A model generated the notes under the pieces. The model was not told where the DNA came from, searched no databases, and saw only the letters and a program-made list of their open reading frames with translations. The translations under genes were made by a program, and so were the position numbers. This document shows, one piece after another, positions 18,506 to 28,932 of a stretch of 64,000 nt of DNA; position 1 is the first letter of the stretch; every line of letters begins with the position of its first letter. The DNA comes from Butyrivibrio fibrisolvens (GTDB lineage: Bacteria; Bacillota; Clostridia; Lachnospirales; Lachnospiraceae): contig NZ_CP065800.1 of the NCBI RefSeq assembly GCF_023206215.1, positions 1,364,001 through 1,428,000 of the forward strand, given 5' to 3'.

Positions 18506-20569
18506 ATGAAGAAAAAAATTATTGTATCAGGGATGATAACATTATTACTTTTGATAGTGTTTGTCTTTACAGGACCTGTATATTCTTTTGCCGGAGATGG
18601 AAGTATAGCCAAATATCTAGCTTCGAATGCTGAACCTGGTTTTAATTCCGTATCATGGGGGATAGGAGCTTTTCTCAAGAGCTTTGTAAAGCTGTTTCCT
18701 TCTGTTAACTGGTGGACTATGTTCTCAATATTCATGATGTTCAGCAGTCTCTTTTTCCTGACACTGTTCATACAGGAACTGTTTGATGGGATCAAAGGAA
18801 GCCTTATAGCTGTCGTGTTCGCTTTGTTCCTGTGGGAAGCGGCATATAGCATAGATATTAACTTCACGCAGACTGCGATTCTATCAGGCATCACGGGAAC
18901 AAGCGCTGCTCTTATGGTAAGCCGTAAGAGAAATCTGCGAGGCAGGATACTATATGGAATTATTGGATTAATATACATTCTGATTGCAGGATCACTTCGT
19001 TTTGATGCCATGATCATGTGTATTCCGTTTGCTATTGTTATAATTGCGATCAGATTATTGCTGCTTTTAATGAATAAAACTGGTTATGGTGTGGATGATA
19101 AGACTGACAAGAATGATAAGAGAAGCGATTTTGTGAGAGCTTTGTTTTCTTTAGTAATAACTCCTGTAATTGTCATCTTATGCACAGTGGTTCTGTCTTA
19201 TGGAGTTCATCAGGTTTACAGGCAGATGAATCCCAATATTGCCTTCTTTGAAGATACTTTCGACCTGACAAGAGAAGTATATGACTATCTTGATATGTAT
19301 CCTGAATATGATGAAGTCAAGGATGTATATGAGGCAGCAGGCCTTAAAAGTTCATGGTATGCAATGCTCACAAACTATTATATTGCTGATACCAATTATT
19401 TTAACGTAGAGACAATGTCTGTTCCTGTACAGTTTAAGGGAGCATCTACCAAGACTTTTGGCGGTTATATGTCTGAGATGATGAACTATAAAGGAGCTCT
19501 TATATTTGGAGTTTTGGTGATCATCCTTGCAGGTATTATGACTTCTGTTAGAAATAGTATTCTTCCTTTGTTATCAGCTATAGTAGTGTTTATCGTAAGC
19601 GGATTATACTTCGTTCATGTCGGAAGATATGCATGGAGAGTATCGGGAGGAGTTACAGTAGCATGCGTAGTTATGGGACTTATGATGCTATCTGAGCTGG
19701 TTAATAGATCCAATACAATCAGTAAACATACAGATGATATAGCTGCCATTAAGACTTTAAATGTCATGAACATGGCAGGGATTGTGATCACATGTTTGTG
19801 CATAGTATGTGTTGGTATTCATATTTCTATTACCAAGAGTTTTGCTATGCCGCAATCTGAAGTTACGGATGAGGCTAAAGCAGGCCTTCTTGATTATATG
19901 GATAGTAACTCAGATATAATCTATTTTACAGAAGATTATGACTACGCTTCTCATAATATCTGGTATGTTGGCACGCCGGGATATCTTGATAATAAATTCA
20001 CTACACTTGCAGGATATAACGAAGGCAGAAACTCAGATCTTCAGGCTGTGGGTATTAATGATATGTCACAGTTCGTGATCAATATGCTGACTCGCGATGA
20101 TATCTATACAGAGTATTCTGATGTCTGGGCATCTTATCTATGTGATTATTACAATCCGTATGTATCTGCTGGAATTGTTGATGTATATGAGCCTACAGGT
20201 ACGCAGTTCATAAGATACGTTGCACCTGTAGAAGCTACAGAAGATAGTTTTGATGAAACGGTAACAGATGTATCCTTGTATGTTGACAGCACTAAACAAT
20301 CTGATAATTATCAGGTGGTTCATATAGATGCCAAGACTTCAGCGCAGGAAGATGACATAGAATATTATGTGAATATTGAAAATGCTGCTACTGGAGCAAT
20401 TTACTCATATCCATTGGTAAGAGAAGGGGATTCCTTGAGAGGTGATGCCATATGGAAGAATGATACCTGGAGCTTTATGGATACGAGTCAGTATATAGTA
20501 GCAAGATATCCTGACGGACATGTTGCTAGGATATTAAATATTACTGGAACTCCGGTTCCTTTTATATGA
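18506..20569 (+). CDS. Polytopic membrane protein, unrecognised, with extracytoplasmic C-terminus
   Basis: A protein of about 687 residues with about 12 hydrophobic helices in the first 460 residues and a hydrophilic C-terminal part of about 220 residues that is probably outside the cell. The ATG at 18506 is preferred over upstream codons because AAAGGGG lies eight bases before it. The general plan (helices, then a tail with paired beta-like segments such as YYVNIENAATGAIYSYPLV) is that of glycan-locus GT-C-like or polymerase-like proteins. I do not recognise a named family. Its neighbours are a DUF6056 protein and an acyltransferase in the same direction. It could be a polymerase, for which no other candidate is seen; this is a guess. 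Confidence 0.65.
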   Translation: MKKKIIVSGMITLLLLIVFVFTGPVYSFAGDGSIAKYLASNAEPGFNSVSWGIGAFLKSFVKLFPSVNWWTMFSIFMMFSSLFFLTLFIQELFDGIKGSLIAVVFALFLWEAAYSIDINFTQTAILSGITGTSAALMVSRKRNLRGRILYGIIGLIYILIAGSLRFDAMIMCIPFAIVIIAIRLLLLLMNKTGYGVDDKTDKNDKRSDFVRALFSLVITPVIVILCTVVLSYGVHQVYRQMNPNIAFFEDTFDLTREVYDYLDMYPEYDEVKDVYEAAGLKSSWYAMLTNYYIADTNYFNVETMSVPVQFKGASTKTFGGYMSEMMNYKGALIFGVLVIILAGIMTSVRNSILPLLSAIVVFIVSGLYFVHVGRYAWRVSGGVTVACVVMGLMMLSELVNRSNTISKHTDDIAAIKTLNVMNMAGIVITCLCIVCVGIHISITKSFAMPQSEVTDEAKAGLLDYMDSNSDIIYFTEDYDYASHNIWYVGTPGYLDNKFTTLAGYNEGRNSDLQAVGINDMSQFVINMLTRDDIYTEYSDVWASYLCDYYNPYVSAGIVDVYEPTGTQFIRYVAPVEATEDSFDETVTDVSLYVDSTKQSDNYQVVHIDAKTSAQEDDIEYYVNIENAATGAIYSYPLVREGDSLRGDAIWKNDTWSFMDTSQYIVARYPDGHVARILNITGTPVPFI

Positions 20570-20636
20570 TATAATACGAATGCCGTTTACAACACAATGA
20601 AGTTTTATAGGCATTAATACCTTAAGGAGCTGTTTT

Positions 20637-22205
20637 ATGACTTTGTTTAAAACACTTAATACAAGATTATCTGATTATTTTACAGAAAAAAGACTAAAGA
20701 ACCTTTTTATGTTTTTGTTCGTTTTATCATTGATACCGATCATAGCACTGTGCTTTTTTGATTATGCTACAGGAGATGATCTGCTTGTAGGTTCGGTTGT
20801 TATGGAAGCCAGAAGAAACGGTCTTGGCTTTTTGGGAACTACTAAAGCTATATTCACAAGCATCTATCAATACTGGCTTACATTTGAAGGTACCTGGTTT
20901 TCTGAGTTTTTGTGGAGACTTGAACCCAGTGTTTGGGGAGAGAGAGTATACACTGTGACGGGTTTTATTGGATTGCTGGCACTTACTGTAGGTCCGTTCC
21001 TTCTTCTAAAGGAATTGTTGGTAGAGCTTCTTAAGTTATCCAAGAATAGCTTTTTGATATTCTATTTTGCTTTTGAGATTATATTGATTCAGTATATGCC
21101 ATCAACTAAAGGCGGATTATATTTCTATTGCGGTATGATCATGTATACTTTGTCTTTTGGAATGGCATGTACAGCGATATCCTGGGGCCTTAGATTTATC
21201 AGAACAGGCAAGAAACATTTGCTGATTTTTAGTTCTATAGTATTGACGCTGGTTGGAGGAATGGGATATCCGGATATTATGTTTGCCGGAGTTACAGCAT
21301 TCTTTATTATTGTTAATGCTTTTGTTGTAGACAAGGATAGAAGAAACCAAGCGCTGCTTCTCATAATTCCGTTGGTATTGCTGGCTATTGGATTTGGTGT
21401 TAGTGCTATAGCACCCGGCAATTCTGTAAGGGGCGGAGAGAGCTTCTCCTGGAGTATTGGAGAGGTTTTTATGACACTACTTCTGTCTTTGAAAAATGGA
21501 ATTGTACAGATTCCGCAGTATCTTATATCAGTTAGACCACTTTTTATATACTATATTGGACTTATACTGTTTGCATGGGCTAGAATTGATACATCTAAGT
21601 CACTACTTAAACTAGATCATCCTATAATAGTGACTATTGAACTATACCTGATTTCTTCTTCTACATATGCGCCGGAGATGTTCGTAAGAGAAGGAGTGGA
21701 TGCAGGTATATCCGGTGGCGTATATAATACATACTATCTCGTATTCCTTATGTGCACTTCACTAGCGCTTATATATGTTGTTGGCTTTATTAAAGCGAGA
21801 GTAGCAGATAGATGTAAGGGCGTTTGTAATCCGTCTAAGATTTCTTATTGTGGCAAGATACCTTATATGGCTTTTGTGATACTTTTTATTCTTGTATTTG
21901 GAAGGCATCTGGTTTCAAATATGTTTGATTATAAATGTATTACATTTGCTTCAAGTGGACGTCTTGCTGACTTTGTAGCGCAGATGGAAGAGCGCAATGC
22001 AATCCTTAATGACCCTACTATAACAGACCCTGTTCTTCCTCTTATGAATGATGATCAGGGACCATATATGCATATGGCTATTTTGGAAGGTGAAGGCGAT
22101 TATACCAATTATGCAACAGCTCTATTTTATGGTAAAAATTCCGTCATAGGTATGAACAGGGATGAATGGTATGAGCGTTACGAGGAATTATATGGACAGA
22201 AATAA
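20637..22205 (+). CDS. DUF6056-family polytopic membrane protein (GT-C-like)
   Basis: A 522-residue protein with about 12 helices. After the first helix it has an acidic loop motif (FDYATGDDLLVG) and in the middle the family block AIAPGNSVRGGE; both occur in the second DUF6056 protein at 26129-27622 (SADDF and VFAPGNFVRHD). The Asp pair in the first outer loop is where GT-C enzymes hold the catalytic acid, so a polyprenyl-phosphate-dependent glycosyltransferase role is inferred. AAGGAG precedes the ATG. Its last codons overlap the start of the acyltransferase gene by 14 bases, so the two are probably coupled. Confidence 0.75.
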   Translation: MTLFKTLNTRLSDYFTEKRLKNLFMFLFVLSLIPIIALCFFDYATGDDLLVGSVVMEARRNGLGFLGTTKAIFTSIYQYWLTFEGTWFSEFLWRLEPSVWGERVYTVTGFIGLLALTVGPFLLLKELLVELLKLSKNSFLIFYFAFEIILIQYMPSTKGGLYFYCGMIMYTLSFGMACTAISWGLRFIRTGKKHLLIFSSIVLTLVGGMGYPDIMFAGVTAFFIIVNAFVVDKDRRNQALLLIIPLVLLAIGFGVSAIAPGNSVRGGESFSWSIGEVFMTLLLSLKNGIVQIPQYLISVRPLFIYYIGLILFAWARIDTSKSLLKLDHPIIVTIELYLISSSTYAPEMFVREGVDAGISGGVYNTYYLVFLMCTSLALIYVVGFIKARVADRCKGVCNPSKISYCGKIPYMAFVILFILVFGRHLVSNMFDYKCITFASSGRLADFVAQMEERNAILNDPTITDPVLPLMNDDQGPYMHMAILEGEGDYTNYATALFYGKNSVIGMNRDEWYERYEELYGQK

Positions 22206-23223
22206 GAAAGAAATCTATATAGAACTGTTAAGGATCATTGCCATTATTTTTGTACTTATGGTACATACCGATATGAATGCGGGATTTTATCAGGATCCGT
22301 CATCAAGTGTTTTTACTATGCTCATATCACTGTTTGTATCAACGATATGCAATAGTGCTGTTCCTCTTTTTCTTATGATCTCAGGTGTAACACTTCTTGG
22401 AAGAGAAGAAAGTATAAAGGATCTGTTTTTCAAGAGAATCATACGAATTCTTATTGTGATACCTTTGTTTTCAATGGTTCAGTATATCGCTATGATTCTT
22501 ATGAAAGGTGAGATGTCCTTTGATCTGCAGTACTATTTTGAAAGACTTATAGAAGGCAATATGACAGAGCAGTACTGGTATCTGTATGCATATCTTGCTT
22601 TTCTTATATCACTTCCGATTCTAAGGCCTCTTGCTATGAATATGTCCGAGCAGGGATATAAGTACATGATGGTTGTAGCGATTGCATGGAATTATATACC
22701 AAAAGTATTGAAAGCTTTAACTGTTTTTAATACAAGTCAGAGTATTGATTTCTTTTTCGACGGACAGCTGATTTTCTATCCTCTTATTGGGTACTATCTT
22801 GGAAGGAAAAAAAGTGTCGAAAAGCTAAGTAAGAGCGGTTTGTATATAGTTGTCCTTGTGACTATAATTGCTTTTAATATGCTGTTTGAGCTTCTTGTTC
22901 ATCATATTAGCGGAGAATGGGGACTATACAATCTATCTGTAATGCCTATAACTATTTTGATCTTTATTCTAGGCAGAAGATTGGGAACATGCATAACCGG
23001 CGATAAAGTTTATAGGATAGTTGCTTATCTTGGTAGTCTTAGTTTTGGAATATATCTGGTAGAGCTTATCGCCAGAAGGATATGGCTTCCTGTATATCTA
23101 AGGCTTTGTGATGCAACTCTTGGAGTAGTGGCTTGTTGTATATATATAGCTCTTTCATATATTACAGGAGCGTTTATTGCTGCTGTAATGAAAATCATAC
23201 CGGGATTAAAGAAATTAGTATAA
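22192..23223 (+). CDS. Acyltransferase 3 family membrane protein (OafA/WecH-like)
   Basis: A 343-residue protein with about ten helices and the acyltransferase_3 opening: a cytoplasmic KKEIYIELLRIIAIIFV with the conserved Glu-Leu-Leu-Arg, then VLMVHTD, carrying the family His. These enzymes transfer acetyl or other acyl groups to sugars of surface polymers. The ATG at 22192 is chosen because GAGG lies seven bases before it; it overlaps the 3' end of the DUF6056 gene. A strong terminator follows at once. Substrate is unknown; O-acetylation of a glycan made here is the simplest reading. Confidence 0.85.
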   Translation: MDRNKKEIYIELLRIIAIIFVLMVHTDMNAGFYQDPSSSVFTMLISLFVSTICNSAVPLFLMISGVTLLGREESIKDLFFKRIIRILIVIPLFSMVQYIAMILMKGEMSFDLQYYFERLIEGNMTEQYWYLYAYLAFLISLPILRPLAMNMSEQGYKYMMVVAIAWNYIPKVLKALTVFNTSQSIDFFFDGQLIFYPLIGYYLGRKKSVEKLSKSGLYIVVLVTIIAFNMLFELLVHHISGEWGLYNLSVMPITILIFILGRRLGTCITGDKVYRIVAYLGSLSFGIYLVELIARRIWLPVYLRLCDATLGVVACCIYIALSYITGAFIAAVMKIIPGLKKLV

Positions 23224-23224
23224 T

Positions 23225-23272
23225 AAAAAGGTGATAGTTAAGCGTATTGTTTGTAGCTATCACCTTTTTTAT
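23225..23272 (+). terminator. Rho-independent terminator
   Basis: AAAAGGTGATAG pairs with CTATCACCTTTT around a 19-base loop, followed by T residues. It closes the operon ending with the acyltransferase gene and, read backwards, also follows the minus-strand GT2 gene. Confidence 0.85.
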
Positions 23273-23307
23273 ATGGTTATATTGTCTAATGTTTTAAGTT
23301 TGAAATA

Positions 23308-24021
23308 TTACATAGCTTTCTTCATTTCTTTGAAGTCTTTTAGGGCTTTCTGGCCTATCTTTACGATGCTTTTTATGTTGATCGAATTGACGCCACCCTG
23401 TCTTGGACGGAAAGTTATGGGTTTGAATGTAATCCTGTCATTGTAGTACTTACAATATGTGACCAGCATTACGTTTGGAAGATTATAGTGCTGAGGCATC
23501 TTATTGATGTACTTGGCTATAGTTGAAGACTTCATAAGTCTAAATGGCGCATTTGCATCAGGAACCTTGATACCAAATATCATACGTAGGATGAAACAAA
23601 GTGTCTTTTCAACAAATATTCTCGAACTTCCATCTTTTCTATCTGTACGATTTCCAAAGATTGCATCGAATTTGTTTCTGTCTTCCCAGAAACTATCGAA
23701 TTCTGAAGGAAGAGTCTGACCATCTGAATCTGTCTGGAAGATGTAGTCAGCGCCATGTTCTATCGCATATGAGTATCCGAACAAAAGCGTATCGCCGTGG
23801 CCGCCATTGGGCTTGGTAAGTGGTACGAGAAGCGGCCTGTTAGCTGCGCACTTTTTTAATATCTCTTCAGTATTATCTTTACTTCCATCATTTATGATCA
23901 CAAGTCTGGACTGACCTGATGTATTATGATTTTCAATTACCGGATACCAGTCATTTATAAAATTTTCAATGTTCGCAGATTCATTGTATGCAGGTACGAT
24001 TATAAATAATGTGTCGCTCAT
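23308..24021 (-). CDS. Glycosyltransferase family 2, soluble DPM1-like
   Basis: A 237-residue GT-A fold enzyme with the GT2 opening (FIIVPAYNESANI), VIINDGSKDNT and the metal-binding QTDSDGQ. It lacks the two C-terminal helices present in the other GT2 enzymes here, so it resembles the short dolichol-phosphate-mannose-synthase type. It ends close to the start-side of an operon with the GT-C gene upstream (24070-25941): the two are in the same direction, 48 bases apart. That suggests it makes the polyprenyl-phosphate sugar used by that GT-C. AGAGGA precedes the ATG. Confidence 0.85.
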   Translation of the reverse strand: MSDTLFIIVPAYNESANIENFINDWYPVIENHNTSGQSRLVIINDGSKDNTEEILKKCAANRPLLVPLTKPNGGHGDTLLFGYSYAIEHGADYIFQTDSDGQTLPSEFDSFWEDRNKFDAIFGNRTDRKDGSSRIFVEKTLCFILRMIFGIKVPDANAPFRLMKSSTIAKYINKMPQHYNLPNVMLVTYCKYYNDRITFKPITFRPRQGGVNSINIKSIVKIGQKALKDFKEMKKAM

Positions 24022-24069
24022 AAAGTCCTCTTTAATATGAATTATATTTTTTGATCCATTGAAGGATTC

Positions 24070-25941
24070 TTATTTTTGTGCCTTAGCTGAAGCTTCGATC
24101 ATTCTGTAAGTATAATACAATGCTGCAAGATAGCATATAGTGTTAACTATTGCAAGATGCGGCAGGTTTACAGGAAGTGCAAACAGGTATTTGCAGTATA
24201 CACACAGAGCTATCCAGTTGAGTGTTATAGCAATCGGAGCAAACTTTATATCAAGGAGCATTATGATGATAGCAAGTATCTCGTAGATCATGCCATAACG
24301 TTCATGCATTACAGGCAGGAACAGCACACATGTATAGGTTGTTATAAATGCGCATACTACCATCATCTTGCCTTTAAGTTCGACCTTCTTAAGGTAAAGG
24401 AAAGCACATAGTATCAGCAGTATTGATGCAGTGAAGAGTATCTGCCAGGTTTTGAAGAATGGGACATTTGGTGTACTCATATCCTCTGCAAGTAAGCTGA
24501 AAAATCCGGGATAGTTAAGCGTCATAGAGTGAGGGAACTCAGCCTGCTGATCAAGGTATATTGAAAATGGTGTTTCAAGACTGTGGCCGGCAAGTAGACC
24601 TGGAATAGCAGTAATCTCCATAACAAGAGGGATTATTGCAAAATACAAAAGTGAAAAAGCTCTTGTTACAAACCATACCAGGAATACAAAAGGAAGAAGG
24701 AGTATTGCCTGCTGCTTAAATGAAAATGCCAGCCCATATACTACAAACATAAGGAAGTACTGCTTCTTCTCAAGACAAATGAGGCAAAGTACTATAAATG
24801 ATGTATATATAGCATCGCACTGTGCCCATGATGCAGAGTTAAGTGTTACTAGTGGAGATAGAAGTACTATCGCAAAAGCAGCGAATGCTTTGTACTTCTG
24901 ATAATGGTCTTCTTTACCAGTGATCATATGAACTAAAATAGCGCTTCCTGTTGCAAGAAGGTAATCGAAGAATACAGAGAACAGCTTATATCCATATAAA
25001 GGATTGATTCCTGTCTTACTCATAAGAAGTACAAACGTCTGATATGGAAGGGTATAGTCACCGACAAGCCCTGACAGGTCGCCGTTAGCTTTGATCTCAT
25101 CGTACCAGGGGCCATAACACTCCATATAATCTCCGCTTATATCATCAAACATGCAAAGACGTGCACCAAATGCGGCAATTGCTATTACAACATACAGGAT
25201 GATCATATGATATTTAGATATGAAATCGATCAGCATATTTTCTGGCTTTGAGATAGAGCATGAGCCTGTACTTAATATACGCCAGATTGAAAGCGCTGCA
25301 ATTACTAAGATGATTGCGCTTGCAAGGAGCCTTATCTTAGAAGGAGCAGGGATCGCATATCGCATGTCCATAAGGAGACTTTCGGATATCTCTTCTGAAG
25401 CGCCATATACTTTAGAACCATCTCCTAGGATATCGAGGGTTGAACCGCTGGTGCTTACTATAACAGATGGAGTACAGTCTGCTGCAGTTATACGAACTGT
25501 ATAGGTCTTTCCTTTAGACAGGCTTCTGTTATAGATTTCTTCAAACCATTCACCGTTTGGAATATCAGACATAAGGACTGTGTGAGACTCGATAACAGAT
25601 CCGCCTGTAGATGATGTCACGCTTCCTTTCAGAAGCTGGATCTTAACACATGCTGTATCTGATATCTCTGCATCAGACAGATTCAGCATGTAGAAGTACA
25701 TAGAATAAAGCCTTCTGGTCTCAGCTGTGAAAGTCTGACACAAGGCATTATCCTTACTTATTTCAAATAGAGTATAATCACCTGTTTCAGGTCTTTTTTC
25801 ATCATCAGGGATGATGGTATAGATTCCTGCTGCAGGTAGTATATAGATGATAGCGATGATAGTTATAAGAGCTACAAGAGCAGCTTTTATGTATTTTTGA
25901 TTGGCGAATTTCTCTTTGAGATTTTTTAAATTAAAAGACAT
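24070..25941 (-). CDS. GT-C glycosyltransferase, ALG6/GT87-like
   Basis: A 623-residue protein: a short cytoplasmic start, one helix, an extracytoplasmic beta domain of about 150 residues, then about 11 helices. The outer loop GDYMECYGPWYDEIKANG carries the acidic residues expected of a GT-C enzyme, and SWAQCDAIYTSFIVLCL followed by FSFKQQAILLLP is the pattern of ALG6/ALG8 and related mannosyl/glucosyltransferases. It would move a sugar from polyprenyl phosphate to an acceptor outside the membrane. TAGGAGA precedes the ATG. The GT2 gene directly downstream is its likely donor-making partner. Confidence 0.75.
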   Translation of the reverse strand: MSFNLKNLKEKFANQKYIKAALVALITIIAIIYILPAAGIYTIIPDDEKRPETGDYTLFEISKDNALCQTFTAETRRLYSMYFYMLNLSDAEISDTACVKIQLLKGSVTSSTGGSVIESHTVLMSDIPNGEWFEEIYNRSLSKGKTYTVRITAADCTPSVIVSTSGSTLDILGDGSKVYGASEEISESLLMDMRYAIPAPSKIRLLASAIILVIAALSIWRILSTGSCSISKPENMLIDFISKYHMIILYVVIAIAAFGARLCMFDDISGDYMECYGPWYDEIKANGDLSGLVGDYTLPYQTFVLLMSKTGINPLYGYKLFSVFFDYLLATGSAILVHMITGKEDHYQKYKAFAAFAIVLLSPLVTLNSASWAQCDAIYTSFIVLCLICLEKKQYFLMFVVYGLAFSFKQQAILLLPFVFLVWFVTRAFSLLYFAIIPLVMEITAIPGLLAGHSLETPFSIYLDQQAEFPHSMTLNYPGFFSLLAEDMSTPNVPFFKTWQILFTASILLILCAFLYLKKVELKGKMMVVCAFITTYTCVLFLPVMHERYGMIYEILAIIIMLLDIKFAPIAITLNWIALCVYCKYLFALPVNLPHLAIVNTICYLAALYYTYRMIEASAKAQK

Positions 25942-26128
25942 TTTTGTTCTCCTAAGTTATGTGGCTTATGAAGCGGTGCTTATTTGCCTAGTGGAATTTT
26001 GCCTGCTTTATGGTATCATATTATTGTTTTGTTGGCAAAAATATAAATATAAGTAATAATAGAATTTGCTAAGCAAAAATTTGATATTTGTTGCGAACTT
26101 ATATCAGGTTTAGCATGGAGGATTTTCA

Positions 26129-27622
26129 TTGAAGAATTTAGCACCCTTAATAGATAGAATTAAATCATTAAAGAGAAAGGATGTCTGCTATATCATAGCA
26201 GTTTTTTTTCTCATACTGACTATAGTCCCGATCTTCATAGCATCAGGCTATGCGGTACTATCAGCAGATGACTTCTCCGCTATGAAGAGTATCAGAGATG
26301 CAGAGGGCGGTATACTTCTTGTTAAGATAATAAATACTGTAAAGAGGCTGTATTTTCAGTGGTCGGCAGGCTATGGCGGCATCATCATTGAGTATACAAT
26401 CGCCTGGTTCATTATGAAGAGTAGGAGAGTTGTTGGTATCAGTCTTATCATTTCCTTCATAATCCTTCTTGTATCGCTTCGCCTTTTCATTAAGTGTTTC
26501 ATGGACTACTTCAATATTAAGTCCGGCGAAAGGCATATCAGTTTCTGGGTATATGTATGTATTCTGGTTCCATTCCTTGGATTTAACGCATATCCTGAAG
26601 TTATGTACTGGTTTGTAGGCAATCTGTCTTATGACCTTTCTATCAGTATCAACTTGCTTGTGATCTCATTCATGATGATCATTGACAAGAAGAATAGAGA
26701 TACTAATGGTAAAGGGAAAAAGTGGTTATACATCCCTGCAGTACTTCTTGCCCTTCTTATGGGAGGTATGTCCATTCAGTCAGGACTTCCGGCATGCTTT
26801 TTCATGCTTATACTTAACCTTGACCAGATAAGACGTCATAAGAGGATAGTACCTGCATATGCGATTCCTTCTATCATGGCTGTTATCGGATATGCTATTC
26901 ATGTATTTGCTCCTGGCAATTTCGTAAGGCATGATACGCTGGACTCTACAGGACTTCATCCGCTGAGCGCAATCCATTACAGCATATATACAACAGCTGA
27001 TGAGCTTTCAGCAGCATTCCATAACCCATATCTTCTTATCGGTCTTGTGATCATGCTCTTTCTTGGCATTAAGTCTTCTAAAGACCTTAAGATAAGCGGA
27101 TATAAGTTTACATTTACTCTTATCATCTCTTTTATCATGATGGTGTCCACATGCTTTACAGTGCTTCTAGGCTATAGTGCAACAGGCATTGAGGCGCTCC
27201 CTGTAAGATGCCTGTTTGTATTTGATTTTGTTACATATACATGCCTTGTGGTATGCGCATTTGCATGCGGAGTTTATATTAAGAGATGGAGCGGACTGTC
27301 CGTATCACCTGATCTTAAGGTTGCGACAGCTGCTATTATCGTAGCTATCGCATTTACCCATGCTTCCGTAATGTTCTCTGATGCATCCTGGAAGAATATG
27401 TTGTCAGATATTGCTCATGGCAAGATAAGTGACTATAATAAATCAGTTAATGAGATTCTCGATACTATAGAGAATTCACCGGAAGCAGACGTTGTGATAG
27501 ATACACTTCCTGAATGCCCTGAGTCGTTCAATCCTTTCTTCATAACAAGTGATCCATATGACTGGTACAATACCGCTGTATCGGATTATTATGGCAAGAA
27601 TTCTGTAAGGACTGATCATTAA
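26129..27622 (+). CDS. DUF6056-family polytopic membrane protein (GT-C-like)
   Basis: A 497-residue protein with about 11 helices and the same landmarks as the DUF6056 protein at 20637-22205: SADDFSAM in the first outer loop and VFAPGNFVRHD in the middle, and a short hydrophilic C-terminus. The start is a TTG at 26129 with GGAGG eight bases upstream; no ATG fits. It begins a plus-strand operon that continues with ATP-grasp, aldolase-like, PLP-fold and hexapeptide acyltransferase genes. A role as polyprenyl-phosphate-dependent transferase is inferred from topology and the acidic loop. Confidence 0.75.
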   Translation: MKNLAPLIDRIKSLKRKDVCYIIAVFFLILTIVPIFIASGYAVLSADDFSAMKSIRDAEGGILLVKIINTVKRLYFQWSAGYGGIIIEYTIAWFIMKSRRVVGISLIISFIILLVSLRLFIKCFMDYFNIKSGERHISFWVYVCILVPFLGFNAYPEVMYWFVGNLSYDLSISINLLVISFMMIIDKKNRDTNGKGKKWLYIPAVLLALLMGGMSIQSGLPACFFMLILNLDQIRRHKRIVPAYAIPSIMAVIGYAIHVFAPGNFVRHDTLDSTGLHPLSAIHYSIYTTADELSAAFHNPYLLIGLVIMLFLGIKSSKDLKISGYKFTFTLIISFIMMVSTCFTVLLGYSATGIEALPVRCLFVFDFVTYTCLVVCAFACGVYIKRWSGLSVSPDLKVATAAIIVAIAFTHASVMFSDASWKNMLSDIAHGKISDYNKSVNEILDTIENSPEADVVIDTLPECPESFNPFFITSDPYDWYNTAVSDYYGKNSVRTDH

Positions 27623-27670
27623 GGATAAAAAGAAAAACGAAATAACTCAAAGTAATAAGAGGCTTAAGAC

Positions 27671-28870
27671 ATGGCTAAGATAATGGTAATCGCCGGTGGT
27701 GACTGGCAGATAGAACTTATAAAAAAAGCAAAGGCAATGGGACATTATGTAATATGTTCTAACCTATACGAGGTATCACCTGCGTTCCCATATGCAGATG
27801 CCTGCGAAGTATGCAATGTACTTGATAAGGAAGGTAACTTAAGGATTGCCCAGAAGTATCAGCCTGATGCAGTAATATCAGATCAGAGCGATATCGCAGT
27901 TCCAACAGTTGCATATGTCAGTGAGAAGATGGGACTTCGAGGAATAGGAACTGAGAAGGCAAGGCTCTTTACAGACAAGGGTATCATGAGAGAGTTTGCA
28001 AGTAAGAACGGAATTAATATCCCTAAGTACAAAGTATGTAAGAATGCAGAAGATGCGCTTGATATGCTTGAAGAGTTTGGCAGGATCATCATAAAGCCTC
28101 TTGATTCCCAGTCAAGTCGCGGAGTATTCACGATCACTAGTGTAGAAGAGCTCAAAGAGCATGTTGAAGAGACAATATCATACTCTAACAGGGAGAAAGT
28201 ATTCCTGGCAGAAGAGTATATAGACGGCGATGAGTTCACTATTGATGGCCTTGTAGTTAATGGCAATCACTATCCTCTATGCATCTCCGTCAAAGAGATG
28301 TACAAGCAGAACATGAATATCTCTAAGACTCAGACTTATACCTATTCAAGCCCTGATCACGACTACGATCTTCTTAGAAAGACTAATCGCGACCTTATCA
28401 TGAAAGCAGGACTTCCATTTGGTCTGACTCATTCTGAATATAGAAGTCACAATGGCAAGTATTATCTCATAGAGGCAGGCGCAAGAGGCGGCGGAAGTAA
28501 CTTATCAGGCAAGATAGTTCCCTTTATGAGCGGTATTGATAACTATGAGTATTATATCAAGAGCGTCTTGGGAGAGCCTGTAGATGAAGAGCCTTTAAAG
28601 AACCTCCACCTTCCTGAGAAAAAAGCTGTTATCATGAGATTCTTTGATTTTGGTGAAGGTACAGTTAAGAGCGTAGAAGGTAAAGATTTCCTCCTTTCAT
28701 CCAAGAATCTTATTGATTATCAGCTTAATGTTAAGCCGGGTGATGAGCTTAAGAACCCTAAGTACGGAAGACTTCGCCCGGGTCACTTTATTATCGGTAA
28801 TGAAGATTATGAATCTCTTAAGCTTGAAGCTAAGGAGATCATCGACAAGGTAAGAGTGGTTTTTGATTAA
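27671..28870 (+). CDS. ATP-grasp ligase of unknown substrate
   Basis: A 399-residue protein with a pre-ATP-grasp Rossmann part (IMVIAGGDWQIELIKKAK), the ATP-grasp core (IIIKPLDSQSSRGVF, VFLAEEYIDGDEFTIDG) and the metal-binding end (YYLIEAGARGGGSN), plus a C-terminal lid of about 90 residues. It resembles PurK/BtrJ/carboxylate-amine ligases. It is followed at 62 bases by an aldolase-like gene, then PLP-fold and NeuD-like genes, all in one direction, so it probably activates a carboxylate made or used by that pathway. It is only distantly similar to the other ATP-grasp protein at 9598. Confidence 0.8.
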   Translation: MAKIMVIAGGDWQIELIKKAKAMGHYVICSNLYEVSPAFPYADACEVCNVLDKEGNLRIAQKYQPDAVISDQSDIAVPTVAYVSEKMGLRGIGTEKARLFTDKGIMREFASKNGINIPKYKVCKNAEDALDMLEEFGRIIIKPLDSQSSRGVFTITSVEELKEHVEETISYSNREKVFLAEEYIDGDEFTIDGLVVNGNHYPLCISVKEMYKQNMNISKTQTYTYSSPDHDYDLLRKTNRDLIMKAGLPFGLTHSEYRSHNGKYYLIEAGARGGGSNLSGKIVPFMSGIDNYEYYIKSVLGEPVDEEPLKNLHLPEKKAVIMRFFDFGEGTVKSVEGKDFLLSSKNLIDYQLNVKPGDELKNPKYGRLRPGHFIIGNEDYESLKLEAKEIIDKVRVVFD

Positions 28871-28932
28871 TATTTGTTTTTATAAGTCTATTTCATTATC
28901 AACTTTTGGGTTGACCTATTTTAAGGAGTATC